Shown: positions 18,612 to 27,179 of the stretch, piece by piece
How positions within the stretch are numbered: position 1 is the first letter of the stretch
Layout of the letters: each line of letters starts with the position of its first letter
From: Pseudomonas monteilii NBRC 103158 = DSM 14164
GTDB lineage: Bacteria > Pseudomonadota > Gammaproteobacteria > Pseudomonadales > Pseudomonadaceae
Assembly (NCBI RefSeq): GCF_000730605.1
Contig: NZ_BBIS01000010.1
Coordinates: forward strand, 124,001 to 188,000
Length of the DNA stretch: 64,000 nt
Direction of reading: 5' to 3'
The notes under the pieces: model-generated
What the model was told of the DNA's origin: nothing
What the model saw: the letters and a program-made list of their open reading frames with translations, nothing else
Databases searched by the model: none
Position numbers and translations under genes: made by a program

Positions 18612-18756
18612 GTCCTTGCCCCCAGTGACTTCACGAGAGGCGCCTGAAAAATCGCCTGCCAGGCTGTGGCTAGAATGCCGTGGAGATGCCCCATCGAAGG
18701 GAGGGGAAACTCGAAGTGACGTCCTTGTCACCAGGAGCTTCGCGATGTGGCGCGCC
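18612..18756. repeat. Two copies of the ssb-side dispersed repeat
   Basis: Copies at 18,612-18,642 and 18,721-18,756 share GTCCTTG, then CTTC(A/G)CGA and GGCGCG(C) with the three copies at 18,007-18,147. All copies point the same way and all lie in gaps between minus-strand genes downstream of ssb. Their role is unknown. Confidence 0.6.
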
Positions 18757-18770
18757 AAATTAAGGGGGGG

Positions 18771-19283
18771 CTACAGGGGGATGTCGTCGTCAAAGCCTTC
18801 GCTGTAGTGGCGCATGTCGTCGGGGCTCGGCTGAGGAACGTTTTGAGCGTGGCCGCCGCTGGTCTGACTGCGCCCCTGACCTTGCTGGTGATTGGCCGGA
18901 CGCTGACCATTGCCATTCGATGCCAGGGTGATCTGTTCGATACGATGCGGGAGGATCGCGATGCGGCTTGCCTCGACCTTCAGCGCCGAAACGTCTTCAC
19001 CCGTTTGCTTGTCTTTCCAGGTGTCCATGATCGCCCGGCCAATGACCAGGACCCGCATACCTTTCTGGAACAGTTCAGCAAAGCGCTCCGCATCCTGATG
19101 CCACCACTCAACGTTGCACCAGAACCCCCCACGATCCTTGTAGCCACCCTGGCCATCAGGGATCGAGTTGTCGAACATCACATTGAGTCGCAGCATGTGC
19201 CGCGGATCTTTGTTGCCGTTGGCGAACGAACGGTGCTCAGCTGCGTTACCGACGTTGCCTTCCCAAACTACTGGTGTACCCAT
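18771..19283 (-). CDS. ssb: Single-stranded DNA-binding protein
   Basis: This is a 170-residue SSB of ICE type. The N-terminal OB fold (about residues 1-115) contains the pattern WCNVEWW...AERFAELFQKGMRVLVIGRA. A Gln/Gly/Asn-rich linker follows, and the protein ends in the acidic tip DDDIPL that docks partner proteins. It would coat transfer and replication intermediates. It is close to topoisomerase and helicase genes. Confidence 0.9.
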   Translation of the reverse strand: MGTPVVWEGNVGNAAEHRSFANGNKDPRHMLRLNVMFDNSIPDGQGGYKDRGGFWCNVEWWHQDAERFAELFQKGMRVLVIGRAIMDTWKDKQTGEDVSALKVEASRIAILPHRIEQITLASNGNGQRPANHQQGQGRSQTSGGHAQNVPQPSPDDMRHYSEGFDDDIPL

Positions 19284-19296
19284 GGTCTATCTCCGT

Positions 19297-19833
19297 TCAG
19301 TGTTGAGGTGGGTTCATGACCTGCTGCAGTCGAGCCTGATATTCGGCCTCGGCCTGCCCCATTTTTTCTGCGCACTCGGCGGCCTGTTTGCCGATTGAGT
19401 GGATGAGGCTGATCTGCATGTTCAGGGTGATTCGGTGTTGCTCCAGGGCAAACAGGTCCTGCAGCAAGTGGGTTGGTGTTTTGGGGGCGTGGATCATCTG
19501 GGCCCATACGCCGACACCCATGCGCCGACCTTGCACGCTTTGCCAGCGAAGAAAGGTTGTGCCAGCTGCTGTGTTTTGCTCGATGAGCCTGACGGGCAGC
19601 AGGGCGAATGGATGCTGACGGACCTGGGCCAGCACTTCCTGGGTAATGGCGCGCAACCCTGCCTCCAGCGATGCGCAATGCTCCGCCAACTGGATCAGCT
19701 CCCCCTTACCTTTAAAGGGCTTTAAAAGGCCTTTTAGTGAGGCACTCTGTTGCAGCGCCTGATAGGCACCCTGTTGCAGCGGTTTGAAGGCACCCTGTTG
19801 CAGGGCCTCCATGGGTTGGGGGTCCAAACGCAT
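19297..19833 (-). CDS. DUF3158 family ICE protein
   Basis: This 178-residue protein matches the DUF3158 family found next to ssb in PFGI-1/SPI-7-like elements. The N-terminus carries a repeated short unit (LQQGAFKPLQQGAYQALQQS), followed by a mostly helical domain. Function is unknown. It begins 6 bases after the stop of the PFL_4669-family gene and lies in the same operon as ssb. Confidence 0.75.
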   Translation of the reverse strand: MRLDPQPMEALQQGAFKPLQQGAYQALQQSASLKGLLKPFKGKGELIQLAEHCASLEAGLRAITQEVLAQVRQHPFALLPVRLIEQNTAAGTTFLRWQSVQGRRMGVGVWAQMIHAPKTPTHLLQDLFALEQHRITLNMQISLIHSIGKQAAECAEKMGQAEAEYQARLQQVMNPPQH

Positions 19834-19838
19834 CAGGA

Positions 19839-20570
19839 TCAGGCCTCGCCTTCGAGATCGTCATCCAGATCCTCGACCGGGTCTGCGGAACCACGGCGGA
19901 TGGGTGGGGCAAAGTTCGACCTGCGGGTGCCTTCCAGGATGTCCTGGGGGATGTCGCCGTAGCGCTTGTACATCTCGCGCGCGTTTTCAGACCGTGCATT
20001 GTTGGCGGCGAAGTCGTCACGCGATGCACCGGAGAATCGATGGAGCTGGGCCAGTCCAAAAAGACTGCGCAGCAGGTGAGCACCCTCGTCGATCCAGATC
20101 TCGCCATCGCGGCGGCCGATCATGGCGACGTGCTGAGCCAGCAGGATACGGCGGACGACTTCGTCGTATTGAGTCAGTAGATGGACGCCCTTGAAGCCCA
20201 GCGGGTTGGAGATGAAGAGTGGCAGCTTCAGCGGTTGAATGGAGAGGTTCTCACCGATTTCGAGCGCCTTGGGCAACTGGGCCATCACTTCATCCAGCCG
20301 GCTGTCGATGCCCTTCAGTGCATCGTCCACTTCCTGGATCTTCTCTTCGATCCTGATCATCCACCAGTCCGAGTATGGGTCGTCCTGGGCCGCTCCACGG
20401 TCGATCTGGTTGATCTTGAGGCAGAAGCCCGCCAGCCCGAGGATGCTGTGTTTGTCATCGGTCTTCTGGCGGCCCAGCCAGATTCGGGCAGCATGGTGGG
20501 TGTGGAGAGTCAGCTGGACCTGGCTCCTGAGGGAGCCGATGTTGAGCTGATAGTTGTCAGCCATGGACAT
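19839..20570 (-). CDS. PFL_4669-family ICE protein
   Basis: This 243-residue protein matches the integrating conjugative element family PFL_4669, including the start GSLRSQVQLTLHTHHAARIWLGR and the segment KINQIDRGAAQDDPYSDWWM. The C-terminus is acidic (DLDDDLEGEA). Function is unknown. Two ATGs (20,570 and 20,564) are possible; AAGGAA is better spaced for the second. The gene lies directly downstream, in its reading direction, of the nine-unit palindromic array. Confidence 0.8.
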   Translation of the reverse strand: MSMADNYQLNIGSLRSQVQLTLHTHHAARIWLGRQKTDDKHSILGLAGFCLKINQIDRGAAQDDPYSDWWMIRIEEKIQEVDDALKGIDSRLDEVMAQLPKALEIGENLSIQPLKLPLFISNPLGFKGVHLLTQYDEVVRRILLAQHVAMIGRRDGEIWIDEGAHLLRSLFGLAQLHRFSGASRDDFAANNARSENAREMYKRYGDIPQDILEGTRRSNFAPPIRRGSADPVEDLDDDLEGEA

Positions 20571-20688
20571 GGTTTCCTTATATAAGGTGGGTGAACGTTG
20601 TCCATGCTGCTTTTAGGCTGTTGGGCGCGCAGTAATAAATGAAGAACCCGGGGTGCTGGATTTGTCCTAGTCGGTGCACACCATCCTG

Positions 20689-21346
20689 GTGTTGCGGGCC
20701 GCAACACCGACAGGGGATGCCAGTGGCAGCACTCGGTTGGCCGTCGGGGCCGGTGGCCAGGTCGGTGGGTGTTGCGGGCCGCAACACTCCCAGGTGGTGC
20801 CGGTGGAACCACTCGATCTGGCGTCGGGGCCGGTGTCGATACCGGTGAGTGATGCGGGCCGCATCACTGCCAGGCGATTCCGGTGGAATCACTCGACCGG
20901 GCTCGCGGCGGTGTCGGTGCCGGTGAATGATGCGGGCCGCATCACTATCAGGCGATTCCAGTGGAATCACTCGACCGGGCTCGCGGTGGTGTCGGTGCCG
21001 GTGAGTGATGCGGGCCGCATCACTGCCAGGCGATTCCGGTGGAATCACTCGACCGGGCTCGCGGCGGTGTCGGTGCCGGTGAATGATGCGGGCCGCATCA
21101 CTATCAGGTGATTCCAGTGGAATCACTCGACCGGGCTCACGGCGGTGCCGATGCCGGTGCCGGTGAATGATGCGGGCCGCATCACTATCAGGGATTCCGG
21201 TGGAATCACTCAACCGGGCTCACGGTGGTGTCGGTGCCGGTGCCGGTGAATGATGCGGGCCGCATCACTATCAGGGGATTCCGGTGGAACCACTCGACCT
21301 GGCTCGCGCCGGTGTCGATGCTGGTGAATGATGCGGGCCGCATCAC
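20689..21346. repeat. Nine-unit tandem array with paired palindromes
   Basis: Nine units have palindrome centres at 20,698, 20,778, 20,858, 20,936, 21,014, 21,092, 21,176, 21,259 and 21,337 (spacings 80, 80, 78, 78, 78, 84, 83, 78). Palindrome 1 is GTGTTGCGGGCCGCAACAC in units 1-2 and GTGATGCGGGCCGCATCAC in units 3 and 5, with TGATGCGGGCCGCATCA kept in the rest. Palindrome 2 is GATTCC(G/A)GTGGAATC in units 3-7; unit 1 has TGCCAGTGGCA, and units 2 and 8 are imperfect. No CRISPR-like spacers are present: the whole unit is conserved. The array is non-coding and lies between the PFL_4669-family and prepilin peptidase genes. Confidence 0.92.
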
Positions 21347-21372
21347 TCGACTAATGGTCCATGGGTTATTAA

Positions 21373-22092
21373 TCAATGAGTGAGAATCACAAATGCGCTC
21401 CAACCTGAGGCGGAGATGAACGGGCCAAATGGAATTCTTGCGTCGGTAGATCGCTTTCCTAGGAGTATGAGAAGCATTGCGGCTAGACCTGCACCTAGCA
21501 GAGAGCAAACTACAGTCCAGCCAAGTACCTGTAGGCCGCCCCACGCGCCCATCAATGCCAACAGCTTAATGTCGCCTCTACCGATGCATTCTCGGCCAGT
21601 GATTAGTCCGGTTAGTTGACTCACAGACCAGAAGAACCCAAAGCCAACGACACACCCCCAAAGAGCGTCCTGCAGTACCGTGAACAGTCCGAAGGAGTTG
21701 AGGACTAAGCCGACCCAGAGTCCTGGTATTACCAGCGAATCCGGCAGTAGGTGGTGCTCACTGTCGATCAAGCTCAAAGTCAGAAGCGACCAGGTGAACA
21801 GCAGGGCACAGAAGGCCTGCATAGTTGGCCCAAAATGCATTGTCACCACGAGTGACAACGCAGCGCAGCTAATCTGCGCGGCCCAGATTACTTGCGAAGG
21901 GGTTCTGGCCGGTTGAAGGTCGGAATGTTTCTCTGAATCCAGCCCCAGCAGTTCCCGTGCATCCCGCTGCCATTGGCGCTCGAGGAGTGCAGGTAGGCAG
22001 CAAGCGCCCCAGGTACAAACGCGGCCCGCCAGCATACCAATCACAACAGAGGCAAATCCCAGGGTGATCTTAGAACCCATCCAATCACTCAT
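21373..22092 (-). CDS. Prepilin peptidase (A24 family)
   Basis: This is a roughly 239-residue polytopic membrane protease that removes prepilin leaders. The two aspartates of the A24 site are seen in LIDSEHHLLPD and GRGDIKLLALMGAWGG. The N-terminal part lacks the paired CxxC motifs of the PilD methylase domain, as in short conjugative-pilus versions such as PilU. ATG 22092 (MSDWMGS) overlaps the end of the replication gene by 8 bases; an earlier in-frame start at 22122 is less likely. It should process PilS and PilV although it is 17 kb from them. Confidence 0.85.
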   Translation of the reverse strand: MSDWMGSKITLGFASVVIGMLAGRVCTWGACCLPALLERQWQRDARELLGLDSEKHSDLQPARTPSQVIWAAQISCAALSLVVTMHFGPTMQAFCALLFTWSLLTLSLIDSEHHLLPDSLVIPGLWVGLVLNSFGLFTVLQDALWGCVVGFGFFWSVSQLTGLITGRECIGRGDIKLLALMGAWGGLQVLGWTVVCSLLGAGLAAMLLILLGKRSTDARIPFGPFISASGWSAFVILTH

Positions 22093-23383
22093 CGGTAGGC
22101 TCCACGCGGCGTCGAGGGTCAAGCAGGGCCTGCAGCGAGGTCAGCGCGGAATTTGCTGTCTGCATCGCAGTCGCTGTCGGTGCCGGCTTGTGAACGGCGG
22201 GCTGAGTGGGCCGTGCTACCACGCTGGCCGCTGGCGATGACGTCGCAGTTGCAGCAGGCGCTGTAGGGCTCCACTCTGCGTTGAAGTCACCCCGTATGGC
22301 CTTGCCAGCAAGGCTGGTCAGGTATGCAAGGGGCTTGGCGACACTCCCGCTAGTACAGCGATGCTTCCACTGGTTGATCACCGCCTCTCGGAGATTCTCC
22401 GGTACCGGCCCCATGATCTCACGTGCCTTCACACGGTCCTCTGGCTTGAGGAGATCTAGGGCAAGTAACCAGTTCACACCTGCACTCTCGCGCGGTTGTA
22501 CAGAGCTTTTAGATACAGACTTGTCTGTATTTGTATACGTACTAGCTGAGTTCGGACTCCGAACTGAGGGTGAACTCAGTGGTTTCAGGCTAAGTTCGGA
22601 ATCCGAACTGAGGGGGAGGGCCCCCTGTTTCGCTGAGTTCGTACTGAGTTCGGATTCCGAACTCAGTCCATCCCCGGCTAAGTCTTGCTGAGTTCGGATT
22701 CCGAACTCAGGCGCGGGCAGTGCATTTTGTTTGGTTTCAACTGCCCAGGTCTGGGCGTTCAGTCGATCGCTAATCGTGTCAATGCGCGAGGGAAGTCGTC
22801 GGCCAACGTCTGGATCGCTGGTGAATTCTCTCCAGGTAATTGCCGCGATGTCCTTGATCGCTTTGTTCTGATGCTCCATGGATTGCATCAGCAAGGTCAT
22901 GTAGTCCTTGTCGAACTCCAGGGCCTCCGCCGGCGTGACAGGCTCGTCGTGTAGGAGGTAGACGTTCCCCTGAACCTGGCCGTTGATCTCATTCCGCACG
23001 GTCCGGCCCAGGCTTAACCAGCGGGTCAGACGGAGCACCGTCAAGGCTTTTGCCACGGTTTCTCTAGAGGCGTGTTTACCTGGATTCATGCCCAGGTAGG
23101 GCCGCAGTTGGTCATAGGTGGGGAAAGCCGTGATTCCATCTTCGTTGACCAGCAGTCGAAAGACTTGCCAGCAATTGCGTTCCAAGGGGGTCAACCGATT
23201 GTCGAGCAGGAGTTTACGCGGGACCGTTTCATGCGGATTTCCGCTGAAAATTATCCCGGAGTAGGGTGTAGCAGGCGCTGCAGTAGGGGCGGTGTCCTCA
23301 GCTCTCTTCTTCTGCACATGGGCCTCGAGTTGCCCCGAGGCCGAATCTAGGAGCGTGGAAATCGGGAACCGTGTGAGCTTCAT
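22085..23383 (-). CDS. STY4528-type island replication protein
   Basis: This 432-residue protein matches the STY4528 family of pathogenicity-island replication proteins. It has a helix-turn-helix-like N-terminal region (residues about 60-150: NRLTPLERNCWQVFRLL, then a helix pair around HASRETVAKALTVLRL) and a disordered Ser/Ala/Pro-rich middle and tail. The middle (around LSSESELS) is encoded by DNA that carries four palindromic repeats. By analogy with plasmid Rep proteins it probably binds the element's origin, possibly these very repeats. It overlaps DUF2857 by 4 bases. Confidence 0.75.
   Translation of the reverse strand: MKLTRFPISTLLDSASGQLEAHVQKKRAEDTAPTAAPATPYSGIIFSGNPHETVPRKLLLDNRLTPLERNCWQVFRLLVNEDGITAFPTYDQLRPYLGMNPGKHASRETVAKALTVLRLTRWLSLGRTVRNEINGQVQGNVYLLHDEPVTPAEALEFDKDYMTLLMQSMEHQNKAIKDIAAITWREFTSDPDVGRRLPSRIDTISDRLNAQTWAVETKQNALPAPEFGIRTQQDLAGDGLSSESELSTNSAKQGALPLSSDSELSLKPLSSPSVRSPNSASTYTNTDKSVSKSSVQPRESAGVNWLLALDLLKPEDRVKAREIMGPVPENLREAVINQWKHRCTSGSVAKPLAYLTSLAGKAIRGDFNAEWSPTAPAATATSSPAASVVARPTQPAVHKPAPTATAMQTANSALTSLQALLDPRRRVEPTDE
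22513..22710. repeat. Four palindromic iterons inside the replication gene
   Basis: Four 23-base sites lie at 22,546-22,568, 22,590-22,612, 22,644-22,666 and 22,688-22,710 (spacings 44, 54, 44). All contain the palindromic core AGTTCGGANTCCGAACT. Half sites lie at 22,572-22,580 and 22,633-22,641. An AT-rich stretch with a perfect inverted repeat (ATACAGAC-TT-GTCTGTAT, 22,513-22,530) adjoins them. The sites are translated in three different frames of the host gene, so the DNA itself is what is conserved. Confidence 0.92.
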
Positions 23384-24075
23384 CTTCTCTGATCGCCTTC
23401 TCCAGGATGGATAGAGGCGGTGCCGCTTTCATCGACATGACGGAGGCCGCCCTCATCTAAAAGGGTGAGCTGTCGTCGCTCAGTGACTCGGGAGCGTTCA
23501 GTGCTGCCTGGATACAAGCCTTGTTCGACCCACTGAGTGATCCGTGACCAGATCTGCGCAAGCGTGAGACCGTCCGTGCTCAGCTCCTCGGCAACCAGCA
23601 TGGCCACGTCGAGCATGGCCAAGCTGTCCTCGAGCTCGACGCGGTGCTCATCCATCAACTTGGTCCAGCGGTGCCAAATATGGTGATCCTGATCTTCAGA
23701 GAGCTCTGGCCATCGACCGCGTGGGGCACGCACCCCAATGACGGTACGCTGCAAGGCGATCTCTTGAGGTGTGAGCCCGAAGAACTTGCCGAGCAAGCTG
23801 GTCGTGGCCCCCAGCCGGATCGCGCGCTCGATAAGCCGAGTTTCCTCTTCTGTACGCGCGGCGCCGGTCAGAAGCTTGAGGATCATTGAGCTGTTGATTG
23901 ACACGTTGACCCATGAAACAGGGGTATTGCGGAGCAAGCTGAGGACTGTTGGGTGCTGGATCTGGCCCAGCACCTCTGGTTCAACTCCCATCTCTACACA
24001 GCGCTGAAGTTGACCGTTACGCATGAGGTCAAGCAGCTGTGAGAGAACCGCTTCGTTAAGTGTTGACTTGGACAT
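23380..24075 (-). CDS. DUF2857 family ICE protein
   Basis: This 231-residue protein matches DUF2857 (STY4526-like), regularly found between parB and the STY4528 gene in ICEs. It is helical, with a possible helix-turn-helix near residues 88-110 (LGATTSLLGKFFGLTPQEIA). A DNA-binding regulatory role is inferred. It is joined to the replication gene by a 4-base overlap. Confidence 0.75.
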   Translation of the reverse strand: MSKSTLNEAVLSQLLDLMRNGQLQRCVEMGVEPEVLGQIQHPTVLSLLRNTPVSWVNVSINSSMILKLLTGAARTEEETRLIERAIRLGATTSLLGKFFGLTPQEIALQRTVIGVRAPRGRWPELSEDQDHHIWHRWTKLMDEHRVELEDSLAMLDVAMLVAEELSTDGLTLAQIWSRITQWVEQGLYPGSTERSRVTERRQLTLLDEGGLRHVDESGTASIHPGEGDQRR

Positions 24076-24107
24076 TGAGACTCCCTCCCATTCATCTCAT
24101 CGAGTAT

Positions 24108-25814
24108 TCAGTTGTCCTGGACTGGCGAGGACCGTTTGAACTCTTCGATTTCCAAGTCGATCAGCCGTCGAGCCAGCCGAATGATGCGGAATAACTTAAC
24201 CAGCGCACCGTCGCTCAAACGGCCTTCGTCACCTGGTGCTTGATCTGCACTCAGGGGCTGGCCCAGCAATAGTTGGCCCAGGCCAGCAGCGAACTCAAAT
24301 TCAGCAAGTGCGCTGGCAGGATCAGGTTGGTCGCTCAGCATCTTCAAAGCGATGGCCATGGCACCGCTTAACGACTGAAGCAGGGTCAGCGTATGTTGAG
24401 CTGTTGCAGTGACTTCAACTTCGGTTTCCGGCTGTTTGTACTTGAACCCGATCCCTCCATCGATAACCTGGATATCGCCAGGGCCGTTGACGGATTCGAG
24501 GATCTCCACGGCCAGTTGAGCTACCTGGTTGCGCAACTCGCCAGGTTGGTCAATCTGACGCTCGATGTACCAGAGGTCGGTAATGGGGTGCAGTCCGCCG
24601 GCTTGCACGGGGATGGCGACCAGGCAGTTCGAGTTGAAATCGGGCAGCGTTTCCCCGCTGAGGGCGGCAACCTTCGCTTTGGTCTCGATCACCCGCTGGC
24701 TGAGGTTCGTTGGGGACGCGATATGCCCTGCAATCCGTTCCTGCTCTTGCTCTGGTGTGAGCGAAGCTCCCGGCATTGGAGCAGCTGGCTGGTGGGGAGG
24801 CTCAGAAGGCTTCGGCGAACGCCCAGTAGCTTCAGGTAGCTGTTGCGATGCCGGTACCGGTGAAGCTGTACCAGTGCCCAACAGGCTGGCGGGATGATTA
24901 CTGGACTTGCCGGTACTCGGCACTTCTACCACTGGCGTTGAGCGACGCAGCTTATCCTGCTGCTGGGTAATCTCCAGCAGAATGTCCTCGTAGCCGAGCT
25001 GCAGCGATTTTTTCATCGTGCCGATGAGCTCGTCCTGGAAGCGCTGGAACAGGAATTCTTCCGCTTCTCCCTCGAACTGGGCAAGGACGTCCTGGAACAG
25101 CATTTCGAAGTCAACGCCTTCATTGCTGTAATGCTTGTCCCAGCAAGCCAATGCAGATTTTCTCAGCGCGATTATTTTCGTGATCCGGTCGATACCGAGA
25201 CCGGAGTAGAGCAAACCAGGCACTGCAGGCAGCAAAAATTGCAGGGTATCCAGCATCCTGCTGATATGGGACTGAGAAATAGGGTACCCATCTTTAGATA
25301 GGCGTCGAGCGAGCTCGCGCTGGGAAATGGTCTCGCCGCTTTCCTCCTCATAAAGCGCCTTCGCTCGACCCACCGCGACAGCTCTCTCGATGAATTTGAG
25401 CTCACCTTTGAGATCCTCGGCCAGGTGACCGGTGAGCATCACGATCTCGCCCCGGATCTGATCCCATGGGCGGAACAGAACATTAATCCTCTGAAACCTT
25501 TCGTCGCCAGTTTCCTGGAACAGCTCCTTCAGAATTGTGATTCGCGTGTTCCCACCGTTGCGGATCCGGTATTTTTCCTCTCCAGGTCTGCGTGTTACAG
25601 GCGGAGGGGTGTCGAGGCCACGGTGGCGGATCGACTCCTTGAGTTCATCGTATCGTGGGTTGCGAGTGGTACGAGGGTTATCCTCCCAAGGGAGGACCTG
25701 CTCGACAGTCAGCACCAATGGGGTGTCCGCGATAGGGTCACTCATGGCCGCGGTGGTGCCTGTAGGGGTGAAGCCTGGAGCGAGAAGCTTGGCTTTGAGG
25801 TCTGTAGCGGCCAT
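24108..25814 (-). CDS. parB: ParB-family protein of ICE
   Basis: This 568-residue protein belongs to the PFGI-1 class of ICE ParB proteins. The ParB/Srx N-terminal domain (WEDNPRTTRNPRYDELKESIRHRGL, then YRIRNGGNTRI) is followed by a helix-turn-helix (ISQRELARRLSKDGYPISQSHISRML), a Pro/Ser-rich linker around residues 290-350, and an element-specific C-terminal domain. It should bind a centromere site on the element and work with ParA at 31,497-32,390. It is about twice as long as chromosomal ParB. Confidence 0.87.
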   Translation of the reverse strand: MAATDLKAKLLAPGFTPTGTTAAMSDPIADTPLVLTVEQVLPWEDNPRTTRNPRYDELKESIRHRGLDTPPPVTRRPGEEKYRIRNGGNTRITILKELFQETGDERFQRINVLFRPWDQIRGEIVMLTGHLAEDLKGELKFIERAVAVGRAKALYEEESGETISQRELARRLSKDGYPISQSHISRMLDTLQFLLPAVPGLLYSGLGIDRITKIIALRKSALACWDKHYSNEGVDFEMLFQDVLAQFEGEAEEFLFQRFQDELIGTMKKSLQLGYEDILLEITQQQDKLRRSTPVVEVPSTGKSSNHPASLLGTGTASPVPASQQLPEATGRSPKPSEPPHQPAAPMPGASLTPEQEQERIAGHIASPTNLSQRVIETKAKVAALSGETLPDFNSNCLVAIPVQAGGLHPITDLWYIERQIDQPGELRNQVAQLAVEILESVNGPGDIQVIDGGIGFKYKQPETEVEVTATAQHTLTLLQSLSGAMAIALKMLSDQPDPASALAEFEFAAGLGQLLLGQPLSADQAPGDEGRLSDGALVKLFRIIRLARRLIDLEIEEFKRSSPVQDN

Positions 25815-25815
25815 C

Positions 25816-26163
25816 TCAAGCTCCTACCGCAGCAACGTGCGGGTGAGCCAGAGGAGAGTGGCGAACCAGGTGCAGCACTTCCTGAATGTCGTCTTGAGTG
25901 GGAACAGCATTTTGCAACAGGCGATCGATGATCCGGTATGCGCGGGTCAGCTCGGATCTCAACTCATCTGCGTTGGCGCCGTCGCCCTGGGCTTTCTGCG
26001 CTGGTTCAAATTGACCGTTGAGTAGTGATTGCTCGAGGCGATCGATGATTTCGCTGTTCATGGAACGATGGTTCTTGCGGGCGACTTCTGCCACTTGTTC
26101 ACGCATGCCATTCGGCAGGCGAACCACGAACTTGTCAGCGGTACGGGAATTGGTTGCGTTCAT
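25816..26163 (-). CDS. Arc-type ribbon-helix-helix regulator
   Basis: This 115-residue protein has an Arc-family N-terminus (DKFVVRLPNGMREQVAEVARKNHRSMNSEIIDRLEQSL), a strand followed by two helices that binds DNA as a dimer, and a helical C-terminal extension. It lies immediately upstream of parB (1-base gap) and probably regulates this operon. Confidence 0.85.
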   Translation of the reverse strand: MNATNSRTADKFVVRLPNGMREQVAEVARKNHRSMNSEIIDRLEQSLLNGQFEPAQKAQGDGANADELRSELTRAYRIIDRLLQNAVPTQDDIQEVLHLVRHSPLAHPHVAAVGA

Positions 26164-26174
26164 GGTGGTTCTCC

Positions 26175-27179
26175 TTACTGGCGGCGTTTGAGTTGGTCGG
26201 TGAGCTGAGTGGGCAGGTTCTTGATCGTCAGCGAGCCGGTGTCGGCGTCGTAGGTGACGTTGGAACCGAGCAGGTGCGCCTCAAAGCTGATCGACAGACC
26301 TTCGGCGCGGCCGGTGAAACGGCGGAACTGGTTGAGTGTGCGCTTATCGGCCGGGATCTCAGGGGATAGGCCGTAGTCGCTATTGCGGATGTGGTCGTAA
26401 AACGCCTGAGGGCGGTCTTCATCGAGAGTCTGGGACAGCTCTTGAAGAGAGAGTGGCTGCCCCAGCTTCGTTTGGGTGCTGGCATAGTCGAGCAGCGCGT
26501 GGGTTTTCTCCCGGGCGCTTTCTTCTGGGAGATCCTCTTTCTCGACGTAGTCGGTGAATGCCTTGAGAAGCGTGCGGGTTTCACCTGGCCCGTCGACGCC
26601 TTCTTGGCACCCGATAAAGTCGCGGAAGTAGTCCGAACTCTTCCTGCCGTTTTTGCCTTTAACGAAGGAAATGTACTGCTTCGAGTTAGGGTTGTTGCGC
26701 CACTCGCTCAGGTTGATCCGGGCCGCGCAGGAGAAGTTGCTGGTGTCCAGGTAGCGAGAGGCTACAACATTAAGATCACCGTCCAGGCCGACGGTTTCGA
26801 CCTGCTGGAGGACAGCGATCATCAAGTACTCAGTCAAGCCTTGTTGGTAATGGCTGAAGAGCACGTGGCCACCGGTGGACAGGTTGACCTCTTCAAGCAG
26901 TTTCTGCAGGTGTTCGACAGACACACGGCTGAAGCTGGTGAAGTCTTGCTGCTCCTCCAGGTACTGTTTCAGCCAACCGCTGAATGGGTACGCACCCGAC
27001 TCCCCATGGAAGAAGCCCCACGCTTTGCCTTGCTTGGCGTTGTAGCTGTCGTTCAGGTCGCCCTGGAGACTCTCGATAGCATCGGACGGTGGGAGCTCAG
27101 TGTCACGGGCATGAAGGACGGCGGGGCTGCCGTCGGGCTGCTTGTCGAGCTGGTGAATAATTACGTGTCGGATCGGCAT
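26175..27179 (-). CDS. NdpA/YejK-like nucleoid-associated protein
   Basis: This 334-residue protein matches the 37-kDa nucleoid-associated (NdpA/YejK) family along its full length, with the conserved central segment [14 protein letters not shown] and the downstream [18 protein letters not shown]. Element-borne members may help package incoming DNA or interact with topoisomerases. Its start overlaps the preceding HicA-like gene stop. Confidence 0.85.
   Translation of the reverse strand: MPIRHVIIHQLDKQPDGSPAVLHARDTELPPSDAIESLQGDLNDSYNAKQGKAWGFFHGESGAYPFSGWLKQYLEEQQDFTSFSRVSVEHLQKLLEEVNLSTGGHVLFSHYQQGLTEYLMIAVLQQVETVGLDGDLNVVASRYLDTSNFSCAARINLSEWRNNPNSKQYISFVKGKNGRKSSDYFRDFIGCQEGVDGPGETRTLLKAFTDYVEKEDLPEESAREKTHALLDYASTQTKLGQPLSLQELSQTLDEDRPQAFYDHIRNSDYGLSPEIPADKRTLNQFRRFTGRAEGLSISFEAHLLGSNVTYDADTGSLTIKNLPTQLTDQLKRRQ

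Noticed and set aside
20578..21213. Open frame of 211 codons with His/Arg repeats on the minus strand
   Set aside because: It simply translates the palindromic array; repeat spacing of 78-84 bases is not kept in frame throughout and there is no ribosome site.
20689..21346. CRISPR array
   Set aside because: The segments between palindromes are themselves near-identical from unit to unit, so there are no unique spacers; no cas genes are nearby.
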